A DNA stretch of 34,500 bases from Candidatus Poseidoniaceae archaeon (GTDB lineage Archaea; Thermoplasmatota; Poseidoniia; Poseidoniales; Poseidoniaceae): positions 1-34,500 of the forward strand of contig JAKMGM010000042.1 in assembly GCA_022424925.1 (NCBI GenBank), written 5' to 3'. The notes below the pieces were generated by a model that ran no database searches, was not told the origin of the DNA, and saw only the letters and a list, made by a program, of their open reading frames with translations. Both the position numbers and the translations under genes were made by a program. The first letter of the stretch is position 1; every line of letters starts with the position of its first letter. Shown one piece after another: positions 1-9,191 of the stretch.

Positions 1-1220
1 ACGCCCTGGACCCTGCCCTGCGCCGGCCTGGACGATTTGACCGCGAAATCGAGATCGGTGTTCCTGACCGAGACGGGCGCGAAGAAATCATGGACGTCCA
101 CACACGCCAAATGCCAATTTCTGACGACTTTGAAATCAACTGGGTGCTGGACAACACCTACGGATTCGTAGGTGCAGACTTGGCAGCACTCGTTCGAGAA
201 GCTGCAATGCGAGCCCTTCGACGCTACCTGCCGGAAATTGACTTAGAAGAAGAAACCATTCCACCTGAAGTTCTTGAAAAGATGGAAGTCCGAATGGATG
301 ACTTCCGTCACGCCATCAAGGATGTTGAACCTTCAGCATTGCGAGAAATCTACGTTGAAATCCCTGAAGTGACATGGGACGAAGTCGGTGGACTTGAGGA
401 AGTCAAGGACCGTCTCAAGGAATCGGTTGAATGGCCACTAACCAAACCCGAATTGTTCGAACACTTCGGCATCAAACCCCCGAGAGGTATCGTACTCTTC
501 GGCGCGCCAGGTACCGGAAAAACACTGCTGGCCAAGGCGATTGCCAATGAGGCACAAGCCAACTTCATCAGTATCAAAGGCCCTGAGATGATTTCGAAGT
601 GGGTCGGCGAATCGGAACGAGGCATACGTGAGATTTTCAAGAAGGCGAAGCAATCGGCTCCGGCCATCATCTTCCTTGATGAATTTGAATCCATAGCAAG
701 CATGCGCTCATCCTCCAGTTCAGAGGGAAGCGATGTTGGGAACAGAGTCGTAAACCAACTCCTTGCGAGCATGGATGGTGTTGAATCGCTCGACGGTGTA
801 ATCATCGTAGCAGCGACCAATCGACCAGAAATGATTGACCCTGCATTGCTGCGAAGCGGCCGATTTGAGCGTGTTCTTCACGTACCACCACCGGATGCTG
901 GCGCTCGTGAAGTCATCTTCAAGATTCACAGCGAAGGCATGCCTCTGTCGAAGTTTTCACTCAAGGATATCATCGGCGGTTTGGACGGTTTCACCGGAGC
1001 AGATATCGAAGCGGTCTGCCGTGAAGCGGGTTTGATCTGTATGCGAGCCGGCAAAAAGAAGGTTACTAAGACCCACTTTGAAGAAGCCATTAAGCGAGTG
1101 CGCCCGACCGTCACCGCTGAAATGCTGACCTACTACCAAAAGATGGAAACCATGCTCACATCCGGACTTTCGAACATCAAACGCTCCAGAGATACCGGAT
1201 TTGGCATGGAATCAATGTGA
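1..1220 (+). CDS. cdc48: Cdc48/VCP-type AAA+ ATPase, 5'-truncated (end of D1 plus complete D2)
   Basis: The reading frame is open from base 3 to the window edge, so the gene begins outside. The first codons encode the end of a D1 AAA+ module with the arginine-finger stretch [10 protein letters not shown], followed by its helical lid. A complete D2 module follows: Walker A GAPGTGKT at 501-524, pore loop KWVGESE, Walker [10 protein letters not shown], sensor ATNRP and second arginine-finger stretch RSGRFER. Two tandem AAA+ modules identify the Cdc48/p97/VAT family. These hexameric cytosolic unfoldases extract and unfold substrates for proteasomal turnover. The D2 Walker B is followed by FES where the family usually has (I/L)D(A/S), and RSGRFER replaces the common RPGRFD; the acidic pair DE is intact. 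The C-terminus is short and ends in GFGMESM. The PRC-barrel gene starts 70 nt downstream. The family is certain; the N-domain cannot be seen. Confidence 0.95.
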   Translation, partial: ALDPALRRPGRFDREIEIGVPDRDGREEIMDVHTRQMPISDDFEINWVLDNTYGFVGADLAALVREAAMRALRRYLPEIDLEEETIPPEVLEKMEVRMDDFRHAIKDVEPSALREIYVEIPEVTWDEVGGLEEVKDRLKESVEWPLTKPELFEHFGIKPPRGIVLFGAPGTGKTLLAKAIANEAQANFISIKGPEMISKWVGESERGIREIFKKAKQSAPAIIFLDEFESIASMRSSSSSEGSDVGNRVVNQLLASMDGVESLDGVIIVAATNRPEMIDPALLRSGRFERVLHVPPPDAGAREVIFKIHSEGMPLSKFSLKDIIGGLDGFTGADIEAVCREAGLICMRAGKKKVTKTHFEEAIKRVRPTVTAEMLTYYQKMETMLTSGLSNIKRSRDTGFGMESM

Positions 1221-1290
1221 GATGGGTTCCCGCATCGACGCATTGATGTGCTGCATCGATGTGGTTGAACTGTCGGTGGAGCGTGATACA

Positions 1291-1530
1291 ATGGCAGTCT
1301 TTGCTCGAGAAATCATTGGACGAAACGTCATCGACTCGCACAGCGTGCTCCTGGGCACGCTCCAAGACATCACTTTTGACAAACAGTCAGGCTCTCTATC
1401 CTCCATTCGTGTCAAGGTTGAGGCGGATATTGACCCAACGGCATTACCGTGGGAGATGGATGACGGTTTGATGCGAATTCCTGTCGAGGAAATCGCACGA
1501 ATCGCTTCCCGAATTCATCTCAAACGGTGA
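1291..1530 (+). CDS. Small PRC-barrel domain protein
   Basis: This 79-residue protein starts MAVFAREIIGR and contains the pattern of a PRC-barrel: an N-terminal G-(R/K)-x-V-x-D segment, a short strand LGTLQDITFD, and a later strand SSIRVKVEAD. PRC-barrels are small beta domains found alone in archaea and also in RimM and photosynthetic reaction centre H subunits. They usually mediate protein or RNA binding. I chose the ATG at 1291 because GGTGGA lies 10 nt upstream and because the frame upstream of it does not resemble the domain. It sits between cdc48 and the membrane operon on the same strand and may be cotranscribed with cdc48. The exact function is unknown. Confidence 0.75.
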   Translation: MAVFAREIIGRNVIDSHSVLLGTLQDITFDKQSGSLSSIRVKVEADIDPTALPWEMDDGLMRIPVEEIARIASRIHLKR

Positions 1531-1574
1531 GGGGTCATCGCACACGCCCTTCATCATGCGAGGAGCATTTCTGG

Positions 1575-1616
1575 TCCACGTGATAACAACCTTCTAAACA
1601 CACTTGAACACGTGGA
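1575..1616. repeat. 8-bp inverted repeat with two CACGTG cores upstream of the DUF4350-like gene
   Basis: TCCACGTG at 1575-1582 is repeated in inverted orientation as CACGTGGA at 1609-1616, with a 26-nt spacer. Each arm contains the self-palindromic hexamer CACGTG. The element lies in the 118-nt gap between the PRC-barrel gene and the next start codon at 1649. It could be a paired operator for a dimeric regulator or an mRNA hairpin. The repeat is directly visible; a regulatory role is inference. Confidence 0.5.
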
Positions 1617-1648
1617 TGTGTCGGAACAGTGCTCTACAAGGTGAAGCT

Positions 1649-3283
1649 ATGCTTGACGGACTCAATCTCAACTACCGCCGAATCGGCCTCCAAGCCGCTT
1701 TTTGGGCTGTAATGCTGATTTTATTGATGAGTATTTTAGTGAACTTTGTCAACATTTCGAACACCAATCAGCTGTCAGCATACGATGATGATTGGAATGA
1801 CATGTCCGCATTCCGACAAGACATCAAAGACATGGGCATTCAAACCAACTCACTTGTCAGCAGCCCATTGCTTCTTGCAGACATAGAAGACCCCCGTAAT
1901 ACGACCTACATTCTCGCAGGTGTTGAACGAGATACGCTTTCATTGCCGCAATTTGACAGCGACGGATTCATCACGATTGCTGCTGAAGACGGATATTCAC
2001 CCTCAGAAATCGATGCAATAGTCGAGTTTGTTGATGCTGGAGGCACTGCACTGGTACTGGACGACTATGGCTTTGCAGGCAGTATTGCGCAAGCCTACGG
2101 GGTTCGCTACACTGGATACCAACTCTTCGATACGACATACGTTCAAGAACTGGATTACAACTACATCTGGATGTGTGTCCAATCCACACCGTGTGGAATG
2201 AACGGCACCACCATCGATCCCGAGACGATATCGGTTCACGAACGATGGAGCGGCCAAAGCGGCGAAGGTACGCACCCATGCAATCGAATGAACGGTCAGT
2301 CGATGCCGCTCGAAGATGCAGGACTTTGTGCTCAACACTGGGTGGATGGAGAAATTCAGTACAACGCAACCTACCAAATGCTCCTCAACAACATCACGGC
2401 CCTCGAACTTATTCCTGGAGTGAGTGGCGCCCTCTCTGAAGTGTCTATTCGCGCCGTCACCAGCAACGAAGCAACCGTTGATGTCAACGGTGATGGAGAA
2501 ATATGGGTTGGCAATGAAATCAACTCAGAAACGCCTGATTTGTGGGGTCAATTTAACCTCAGCATCGAAGCATGTGCTCGGAAATCCTGCGACCCAAATG
2601 AAGGTGGTAAAATCGTGTTTATGGCCGATGGTTCAGCACTCATCAATGCAATTTACGACTATGAAGGGTTCAACGATGCGGAAAACCCACTGTATGGAAC
2701 CAACGACTGTGTAACAAACAACACCAAGTGCATTCCTGAAAACGACAATCGAAAATGGGCCATGGACTTCATCGCTGAAGCGCTGATGTCCAGTAAAATC
2801 GGAGAGGAAGGGCAGCCGTCGGAAAACGCAATGGTCATCTTCGATGAGTCTAGACACCCGCAAAATGCTCTCCTTGCAGATTCATACAACACCGTTTACT
2901 TCCTCTTGGTTTACTTCACCGGTGAAGGGCTGGCCATGTTGCTGTTGTTCCTCGGCTTGTTCATCGCTTTTGAGGCCGTCCTCATCAAGAAGCGAGACCC
3001 GGAGCCTTGGCGTCACGTTTTCAGTATCATCTACTATGGGTTTGGTGACGCCAACCGTTACACGTACTACTCGAAAACCGACAAAATTCGACAAGTCTTC
3101 CTGTCGAAAGTTCGGAATCAAAACGGTTTGTCACGAGAAGAATTTCATGCCATGCCCGCTCGTGAATTGGTCGCTCTCATCAACGACCCTGTACTGGCAA
3201 AGTTCGCTATTGAACCGGGTAAATATTCCCTTGAGCAAACTGTGGCTGTGGTCAAACGCATCAAAGCGTGGGGTAGAACCTGA
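1649..3283 (+). CDS. Membrane-anchored DUF4350-like protein
   Basis: This 544-residue protein has an N-terminal membrane segment (about residues 11-33), a large presumably extracytoplasmic domain, and a second membrane segment near residues 425-450 followed by a basic cytoplasmic tail. The stretch SEIDAIVEFVDAGGTALVLD matches the glutamine-amidotransferase-like fold of DUF4350 proteins, which carry a 'helix-(V/L)xxGGxLV' turn. VIFDESRHPQN, just before the second membrane segment, resembles the family's later DE motif. An acidic DVNGDGEIWV loop could bind calcium. Start 1649 has AAGGTGA 4 nt upstream; a TTG at 1604 in the same frame lacks this. The gene is followed 9 nt later by a DUF58 gene. 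In bacteria and archaea, DUF4350 and DUF58 genes commonly lie beside MoxR ATPases, so a role in assembling or maturing an envelope complex is plausible but unproven. Confidence 0.65.
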   Translation: MLDGLNLNYRRIGLQAAFWAVMLILLMSILVNFVNISNTNQLSAYDDDWNDMSAFRQDIKDMGIQTNSLVSSPLLLADIEDPRNTTYILAGVERDTLSLPQFDSDGFITIAAEDGYSPSEIDAIVEFVDAGGTALVLDDYGFAGSIAQAYGVRYTGYQLFDTTYVQELDYNYIWMCVQSTPCGMNGTTIDPETISVHERWSGQSGEGTHPCNRMNGQSMPLEDAGLCAQHWVDGEIQYNATYQMLLNNITALELIPGVSGALSEVSIRAVTSNEATVDVNGDGEIWVGNEINSETPDLWGQFNLSIEACARKSCDPNEGGKIVFMADGSALINAIYDYEGFNDAENPLYGTNDCVTNNTKCIPENDNRKWAMDFIAEALMSSKIGEEGQPSENAMVIFDESRHPQNALLADSYNTVYFLLVYFTGEGLAMLLLFLGLFIAFEAVLIKKRDPEPWRHVFSIIYYGFGDANRYTYYSKTDKIRQVFLSKVRNQNGLSREEFHAMPARELVALINDPVLAKFAIEPGKYSLEQTVAVVKRIKAWGRT

Positions 3284-3292
3284 GGCGGTATC

Positions 3293-4546
3293 ATGTGGAC
3301 ACGAAAAGCATCCTTTACCTTCACTGGAGGAATTGCGCTCATCCTGATTGGGATGATGATTGCGAATCTTCAGATGATGATTCTTGGCTTGACTTTCATT
3401 GCCTTCATCGTGGTGAACTCATGGATTTCAGGACACGGCGATGTCGAAGTTCAACGAACATTGTCTGCCGATAACCTGTACAAGGGCGACGACTTGTATG
3501 TCGAACTCTTGGTCACAAACCGTTCAAACCGCAACACACAGTTGCTGGAAGTGTACGACAATATTCCGCACGAGATGAAATTACGAAGCGGTCTCAACCA
3601 AATGCGACTCAATCTTAAACCCGGAGAAAGCGCTCGAATTCGTTACGTACTACGCTGCCCTCTTCGAGGTCACTTTTCCATTGGCCCCGTGTCACTGCGC
3701 TCCCGCAACACATTCAATTTGGGTGTCGAAGAAATGTTGGTTGACCACCACAGCGATATCGTAATCTTCCCCCAAATCAAAGAGGTCGAAGAAGCGTTCC
3801 TTCGCTCACGTACGCCAAAGATGTACACTGGAGCAACCACATTGAGAACGCCCGGTCAAGGCTCAGAATTCTACTCACTTCGCGAATACGTTCCCGGAGA
3901 CCCATTCAAGAACATCAACTGGAAGGCGTTTGCACGAACCGGTGATCTCATGGTCAACGAAAAGTGTCGAGATGCAGTAACTGACCTCTACATTCTCTTG
4001 GACAGCCGAGATATCGCTCGTATCGGTACGGTACTGAAGAATCCGCTGGAAATGGGAACAGTTTCCGCCGCAAGCCTTGCGGCCTTCTTCCTCAAGCGGA
4101 GAGATTCCGTCGCACTGGCCATTTTCGATGACAGCCTGGCCTATCTACCCCCGGATACCGGCGACAAGCAGTATTTCAAAATCCTCAGCGCACTCGCTGG
4201 AGTATCGCCGAAAGGAAAGATGCCGTTGCAGGCCGTGACCAACTCGCTGAGCGGTCGCTTCAGCAGGGGAAGTCCCGTCTTCATCATCTCCTCATGCGAA
4301 GGTGACGGTACTGTCCCTGCCGCAGTACGGGACTTGGTTGGACGAGGGCATGAAGTCACCGTTCTTTCACCATCAAGCATCGACTTCGAGCGTTTAGTGA
4401 GTCGAATTCCTCGTATGTCCTACGAAGTACTCAAGCTGGAACGGCAAAACCGACTCACTACGCTCGCAGGTTCAGGCGCTATGGTCATCGATTGGATGCC
4501 TGACATGGACTTGTCTCAAGCGCTCATGCAAGTGAGGGGGTACTAA
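3293..4546 (+). CDS. DUF58 (vWA-like) membrane protein
   Basis: The protein has 417 residues. Two hydrophobic segments (about 9-25 and 28-45) form an N-terminal hairpin. They are followed by a beta-rich region and the DUF58 signature around residues 197-222, in which REYVPGD and INWKAFAR are diagnostic. A von Willebrand A-like fold follows; its metal-site loop reads LDSRD rather than the canonical DxSxS. DUF58 proteins are partners of MoxR AAA+ ATPases and DUF4350/DUF4129 membrane proteins in a widespread but poorly understood module. The start at 3293 has GAGGCGG overlapping the stop codon of the preceding gene. The next gene begins 1 nt after this one ends, so the three membrane genes form one operon. 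No MoxR gene is present in the window. The family call is firm; the substrate is unknown. Confidence 0.9.
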   Translation: MWTRKASFTFTGGIALILIGMMIANLQMMILGLTFIAFIVVNSWISGHGDVEVQRTLSADNLYKGDDLYVELLVTNRSNRNTQLLEVYDNIPHEMKLRSGLNQMRLNLKPGESARIRYVLRCPLRGHFSIGPVSLRSRNTFNLGVEEMLVDHHSDIVIFPQIKEVEEAFLRSRTPKMYTGATTLRTPGQGSEFYSLREYVPGDPFKNINWKAFARTGDLMVNEKCRDAVTDLYILLDSRDIARIGTVLKNPLEMGTVSAASLAAFFLKRRDSVALAIFDDSLAYLPPDTGDKQYFKILSALAGVSPKGKMPLQAVTNSLSGRFSRGSPVFIISSCEGDGTVPAAVRDLVGRGHEVTVLSPSSIDFERLVSRIPRMSYEVLKLERQNRLTTLAGSGAMVIDWMPDMDLSQALMQVRGY

Positions 4547-4547
4547 G

Positions 4548-5762
4548 ATGGCTGAAGATGTTGGACTGCAACGAGATGTCACGGTTACCGGTGAAGTCAG
4601 TCCCCGAACACTGCATTTGAAATTACTTCGAAAGCAGTGGCAAATCATCTCTCTACAAGTGATTGCTACAGTGGCTTTAGTTGGCATGTACTTGGAAGTT
4701 GTTTCAAACTATGTGGTCGGTTCAATCGACCACACCATGCTGTTTGACACCATTGAATTGCTCATCGGCGACCAACTACCAATTGGTGATTGGCTGACCG
4801 GTGAAGGTCGAAGCGGTCTTGCTCGTTTCTTTGTCCCACTCGTACTTGGACTGCTGGTTGGTGGCGGCATGGCGCTCTTGGCCTTCCAAACTCCGAAGAT
4901 TCAACAACGGGTTAAACTCGGATTCATCGTCACGCTTATCGTCGTCTTGATTGGGCAATTGATGCTGTCTTGGCTCACTGGAATGTTGTTTTCCTTCGAC
5001 CTTCGATTACCGAACTCAAGCGAATTGAGTACACTGGAATGGCCGCTGTTAATGATTCTCTCTATGATGATTTTGTTCCTCTACCTGTTACCGGTGATTA
5101 TGGGGGTTCGTGGAATTTGGGGCCTTTCCCGCCGCTCAATCGCATGGGCTATTGGGTTCACGCTGCTGTTTCTCGGCATCCATGCCATCCTTGCTTTCCC
5201 ACTCATCAACGGTCAGTTGGGTACGTACGGTGACTCTGTTAACGTGATTGGCGCTCAATTCAGTGACCCTACAATCGGTATCTTCGGTTTAATGTTGGTC
5301 AATGAACAACAGTTTGCACTCATCCTAATCGCAGTACTCATCATGGTTTTCCAAGAATCCTCATACGGCGTTATTCGGTACTTGGAGTACGCATACAGGC
5401 TTCCTGAATCGTGCAAGCGAGACCCGGAATATGTTCGACAGATGGACAATGTTCTCAACACACACCTGAAACACACGTTCGGTTTCCTCGGCCTCACCGG
5501 CGTTGCAACCATGATTGCGTTAGGCTTCCATACTGTCTTGTTAGGCTTTGTCGAAGACTCGACTGGAAGTCAATGGGCAGGTCAAATTTCTGAATCAATT
5601 GAACTCTCACTTACCTATGGATTGGTGATTTCCGCTGCCATGTTCTTGAGCATCATGGCACTACTACGCTTCTTCGTACCCTGGGAGCGCATTTGGGGAC
5701 TGATTTACTCACGCCGAAATGCAGATGCCACGCCAGCGGGCAAAGAAGTCGTTGAGATTTGA
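4548..5762 (+). CDS. Multi-pass membrane protein of the DUF4350/DUF58 operon
   Basis: The 404-residue product is strongly hydrophobic, with about eight predicted membrane segments (roughly residues 33-56, 93-112, 122-145, 166-188, 196-218, 254-272, 312-333 and 355-377). Between the sixth and seventh segments lies a charged loop rich in Arg and Glu (YRLPESCKRDPEYVRQ). I do not recognise the family. The ATG at 4548 lies 1 nt after the DUF58 stop codon, with GAGGGGG upstream, so translational coupling is likely. By position it may be the permease-like or scaffold subunit of the DUF4350/DUF58 module. Its stop codon directly abuts the stop codon of the opposing gene, with no bases between them. 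Confidence 0.8.
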   Translation: MAEDVGLQRDVTVTGEVSPRTLHLKLLRKQWQIISLQVIATVALVGMYLEVVSNYVVGSIDHTMLFDTIELLIGDQLPIGDWLTGEGRSGLARFFVPLVLGLLVGGGMALLAFQTPKIQQRVKLGFIVTLIVVLIGQLMLSWLTGMLFSFDLRLPNSSELSTLEWPLLMILSMMILFLYLLPVIMGVRGIWGLSRRSIAWAIGFTLLFLGIHAILAFPLINGQLGTYGDSVNVIGAQFSDPTIGIFGLMLVNEQQFALILIAVLIMVFQESSYGVIRYLEYAYRLPESCKRDPEYVRQMDNVLNTHLKHTFGFLGLTGVATMIALGFHTVLLGFVEDSTGSQWAGQISESIELSLTYGLVISAAMFLSIMALLRFFVPWERIWGLIYSRRNADATPAGKEVVEI

Positions 5763-6005
5763 TTACGAATCGTTTCGCATCGATTGAATCACGCGGCCGA
5801 TGAGTTCAGCACACATCAGCAACAGCAAAGGCAAACCACACCAAGCAGCAACAGACCCAAGCACGCCACCCACGGCACTCTGAACGTCTGAATGCAGTAG
5901 CCATACGCCGAGGAAAACCAGAACGAGTAAACCACGTTCGATGAACAAAGGATAGCGTCTGCCTGGTGTTTCGGTTCGGTTCAAAAGCGTCGATGAATCG
6001 CTCAT
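5763..6005 (-). CDS. Small two-segment membrane protein, third gene of the Roadblock operon
   Basis: This 80-residue protein has a short polar N-terminus, two hydrophobic stretches (about residues 24-41 and 47-68), and a basic tail ending IQSMRNDS. It starts 9 nt after the large coiled-coil gene ends. Its Shine-Dalgarno GAGGTG (6011-6016) overlaps the stop codon of that gene, a strong sign of one transcript and coupled translation. I recognise no family. By context it could anchor the coiled-coil/Roadblock proteins to the membrane, which is inference only. Its stop codon abuts the stop codon of the + strand membrane gene. Confidence 0.75.
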   Translation of the reverse strand: MSDSSTLLNRTETPGRRYPLFIERGLLVLVFLGVWLLHSDVQSAVGGVLGSVAAWCGLPLLLLMCAELIGRVIQSMRNDS

Positions 6006-6014
6006 TCAAGCACC

Positions 6015-9000
6015 TCAGAAATCAAGATTTGACAACCGTGCTTCAAGCGCTGCTAGAGCAGGGTCAGTCGATCGCTCTGCAACCGGTTCCTTTCTTCGCT
6101 CCCAGGAAGCGTCAAGACGAGCGAGCTCGGCCTCCAACCGAGCCCTCTCATCGCTTTGTTCTGTTTCGCTTACTGCTCCGGGGCTGTTGAACATAGGTTC
6201 AGCATTCTCTTGGGGGGCATCCTCATCAATGGGTGTCGGCATGTTTTCCCATCCTGCTTCATCCACATCGGGGGCTTCCACTGGAGCATCCAATGAGACA
6301 GGAACCTGTCCGGTGAGTGATGACTCCATATCCATGAGCATATCGTGTTCAACTGGCGTTCGTTGTGCATCAGGTACGGATTGACGCTCGTAGGGGAGCA
6401 ATCCATCGCGTTGGAATTCCCACAGCATTCCACTTGGCACACCGTTTGCAAGCCCCGATGCGTCCAGTTGCGTGATGAGTTCTTCAAGAACTCGTGCTGT
6501 GTCTTCCAAAGCAATCGCTTCACCAGCATCCCGTTGGTCTGCCTCAAGATAGATGTCGTCAAGAGCCACTTGAATCAACTTCCGTGTTGCTTGAGCAATG
6601 CTCGGGAGTGCCTCTGGTCGTGTACAGTTGTTGAGCAAAGCATCAATCTCCTGTGGCGGAGCTCCAAGTCGAACCAGTTGCTCGAGAACATTACGAAGAC
6701 GGCGTAGCATGGTTATCGAACGGTCGAAATCTTCCAAAAGGTGTTCAAGGTCGATCACTACATGTCCTACAGTTTCTCCTAATTGGTGTTCAAGACGTTG
6801 CTGAACCGACCAGCGTGCAAGACCGCGGACGGCACCAGCAGTTTGCGGGACTTGACGTTCGAGAAGCGTCATCACTTCACTCGAAAGCAAATGTCGGGGG
6901 GTGGCTGCAACGTGGTCAACCGTCGATTGAATCACCTGCAATCCTCGCTCAACCGCGCGGTCAAGCAAGGTGACTGAGTAGCCAAGCGCTCGAGCATTCT
7001 CAAGCCGTTCAAGAACCGGCCCGAGTCCATCGAAGGTCGATGCATCATCAAGGAGGGCTTGCGCAAGAGGCTCTTCCGCCAAGCGTGCGCGGAGACGCTC
7101 AGCCTCTTGGATATCGGAAAGGGCTTCCTCATGTGCATGTGAAAGCGCTTCGGCACGTTCCACCAAAGAGACAAGTTCAGCCTCTGCATGGCCTCTTCGA
7201 GCACCTAAATCACCCAACTCGCGCAATGTTTGCCGGCGTTCAGTCATCAATTCACGCAACTCGGCCTGTACCTGCGCCTGTCGGGCTTCATCGGTAGCGA
7301 GTCGAGTACGGTCTTCTTCAGCTCGACGCCGAGCGGATTTCGCTTCTGCCTCAATCGATTCAAGTTCAGAGGTGCTCGAATGAATCTTGTCTTCCATGAG
7401 CATGGCTTCGGCTTGTGCCCGTGTGTGGCGTTCTCGTGTTGCTTCGACTTGCTCTTGAAGCACACGAAGCCGTCGCTCATCGTCATCAGACTGTTGTCGG
7501 ATCGTGGCAAGACGTTCGCTTCCTGCATGCAACTCAGCATTAAGTTCAGCCTCTTTGAGAGCCAATTCTTCTATTGAAGCACGAAGGGTTTCGCTGGAAT
7601 CTGCATGCCCGAGAGCCTTGGCCAGTTCAGCGGCGCGAACGCTCACTTGGTGTTCAAGTTCATTCACCCGCTTGACCAAGCGTTCAGCACGGTTTTCGGC
7701 TTGCTCTGCTGCAGCCCGTGATTCGGCTACATCGAGTTGAAGTGAATTCAGTGATGAATTGGACGATTCCACCTTGGTGACGAACTCTTGCCGTGATTCA
7801 GATGCTTCACGCGCCACGATTTGTGCTGCCTTTTTACCGGAAATCGCTTCATCGAGTCGACTCGCAAGTGCCGCCTTTTCCTTTTCCAAGTCATTGATTT
7901 GATGTTCTGCAGATTCCAACCTCCGGCGCAATCCGGCATCAACGGCCAGCGGCTGGGCTCCCTCAGAAGGCAAACCGCCTGCAACATCAGTCGTCTCAGA
8001 GAACGTTGCAGTGGTGCGATTCTTTCGCAATTGCTCCATGCCAATTTCAAAGCCAAACAATTCGTTGAGCTTGTTTTTGAGGTTCGCACGGCGACTTTCA
8101 GAACGCGTTCGAAGCGTGACGAGCAAATCGTGGAAGTCATCAAGTCGGAACTCATCGACAGTTCCAGAATCGCGGGATACGACCGTTCCCGCAGGTAGTC
8201 GGTGGAGTTTGAGTATTCGAGATGAATCGGTGAATGTGAGCATCGCTTCTTCCAAAGATTGGCCTTCTGGAGCAGAAATGGCAACCGGAACACCTCGGGA
8301 TAACACGACAGAAACAGAGGTAGAAGATTGTCCGGATTGAAGGTGGCCAGTGACCTCCTCAGCCACACCTGCTGAGAGCATTGAAAGAATGGCATCGGGT
8401 CCTCCTCTACCTTCTCGAAGTACGAAGCCCTCTGGCATTGGACCTCCCGATGCTCCAACCACGCCAAGTTCGCCCTCAAGAAGCGATGCGGTGGCTGAAA
8501 GCAAGCGAGCATGGTTGGTGTTTGCTTCGGTCCAAACGCCGAGAGAAACATCACCTGCTCGAGCAAGGAGAAGTGAGCCGCCTTCGTGATGCATAGTCCA
8601 GTGGCTCCCTCCAATAACAGCGTCGTCCTCAACGATGCTGATGTTCATCGCTTCAAGCGTGGAGTGTATCTCTCGGGCAAGCGTGTCCGCATCGTTGGGT
8701 AAATCACCGACACTGTCGATGAGCATGCCTTGGTCGATGGCAACAGCACCACGTACCGTTTCACGTTCGACAAGGGTTCGTAAGACTGCAGACAAATCTC
8801 GAGCGAGAAGACGAACAACTGCATCGCCTCTGGCCAATAGACCTTGGCGGTCTGCAGCGTGCTCAAACGCTTCTGGGAGAACCTCGGCAACACTGCCGAG
8901 CCCAGCGAGCGAATACTCGCCAGCAATGAAACGGGTGTTTTCTTTCGCTTCAAGTTCTTCAAGGCGTTCACGGGCCTCTTTGCCTGCGAGCAAAACCTTG

Positions 9001-9191
9001 CCTTTGCCCGATTCAGCAAGCCAACCTACCACGCGTCCAGCGCGCACCAACCGGTGACCTGCAGGCGTTTTTCGTCGCCCAACCCAGGTACTGATGACGC
9101 CGTGGTCAAACGGTTGGATAGAACCGTCTACGAGGCTGACTTGTTCTTCAATCGGGTTTCCTTCAGGTAGATTAAACACGGTATCACTCAC
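6015..9191 (-). CDS. Giant Roadblock-like and coiled-coil protein
   Basis: I place the start at GTG 9191, which overlaps the stop of the upstream gene in a GTGA arrangement and gives 1058 residues. Starting further upstream would read through the Roadblock gene in another frame. Residues about 131-240 look like a Roadblock/LC7 domain: a helix, then VRGAVAIDQGMLIDSVG, a second helix, EGGSLLLARAG and a final helix. Residues about 280-370 form another alpha/beta region. Residues about 420-740 are an almost uninterrupted coiled coil rich in Glu, Arg, Ala and Leu. A helical domain follows at about 745-920. Last comes an acidic, probably disordered linker, ending in a short helix LEARLSNLDF. There is no Walker A motif, so this is not an SMC/Rad50 ATPase. 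Roadblock domains normally bind Ras-like or MglA-like GTPases, which suggests a scaffold for a GTPase-controlled process. The function is unknown. Confidence 0.8.
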   Translation of the reverse strand: MSDTVFNLPEGNPIEEQVSLVDGSIQPFDHGVISTWVGRRKTPAGHRLVRAGRVVGWLAESGKGKVLLAGKEARERLEELEAKENTRFIAGEYSLAGLGSVAEVLPEAFEHAADRQGLLARGDAVVRLLARDLSAVLRTLVERETVRGAVAIDQGMLIDSVGDLPNDADTLAREIHSTLEAMNISIVEDDAVIGGSHWTMHHEGGSLLLARAGDVSLGVWTEANTNHARLLSATASLLEGELGVVGASGGPMPEGFVLREGRGGPDAILSMLSAGVAEEVTGHLQSGQSSTSVSVVLSRGVPVAISAPEGQSLEEAMLTFTDSSRILKLHRLPAGTVVSRDSGTVDEFRLDDFHDLLVTLRTRSESRRANLKNKLNELFGFEIGMEQLRKNRTTATFSETTDVAGGLPSEGAQPLAVDAGLRRRLESAEHQINDLEKEKAALASRLDEAISGKKAAQIVAREASESRQEFVTKVESSNSSLNSLQLDVAESRAAAEQAENRAERLVKRVNELEHQVSVRAAELAKALGHADSSETLRASIEELALKEAELNAELHAGSERLATIRQQSDDDERRLRVLQEQVEATRERHTRAQAEAMLMEDKIHSSTSELESIEAEAKSARRRAEEDRTRLATDEARQAQVQAELRELMTERRQTLRELGDLGARRGHAEAELVSLVERAEALSHAHEEALSDIQEAERLRARLAEEPLAQALLDDASTFDGLGPVLERLENARALGYSVTLLDRAVERGLQVIQSTVDHVAATPRHLLSSEVMTLLERQVPQTAGAVRGLARWSVQQRLEHQLGETVGHVVIDLEHLLEDFDRSITMLRRLRNVLEQLVRLGAPPQEIDALLNNCTRPEALPSIAQATRKLIQVALDDIYLEADQRDAGEAIALEDTARVLEELITQLDASGLANGVPSGMLWEFQRDGLLPYERQSVPDAQRTPVEHDMLMDMESSLTGQVPVSLDAPVEAPDVDEAGWENMPTPIDEDAPQENAEPMFNSPGAVSETEQSDERARLEAELARLDASWERRKEPVAERSTDPALAALEARLSNLDF

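Noticed and set aside
7748-8632. Long alternative-frame open reading frame inside the coiled-coil gene
   Set aside because: It is a frame shadow of the repetitive Glu/Arg/Ala-rich coding sequence; its translation has no domain-like pattern.
6015-9191. SMC/Rad50-type ATPase
   Set aside because: Despite the long coiled coil there is no Walker A, signature or Walker B motif at either end.
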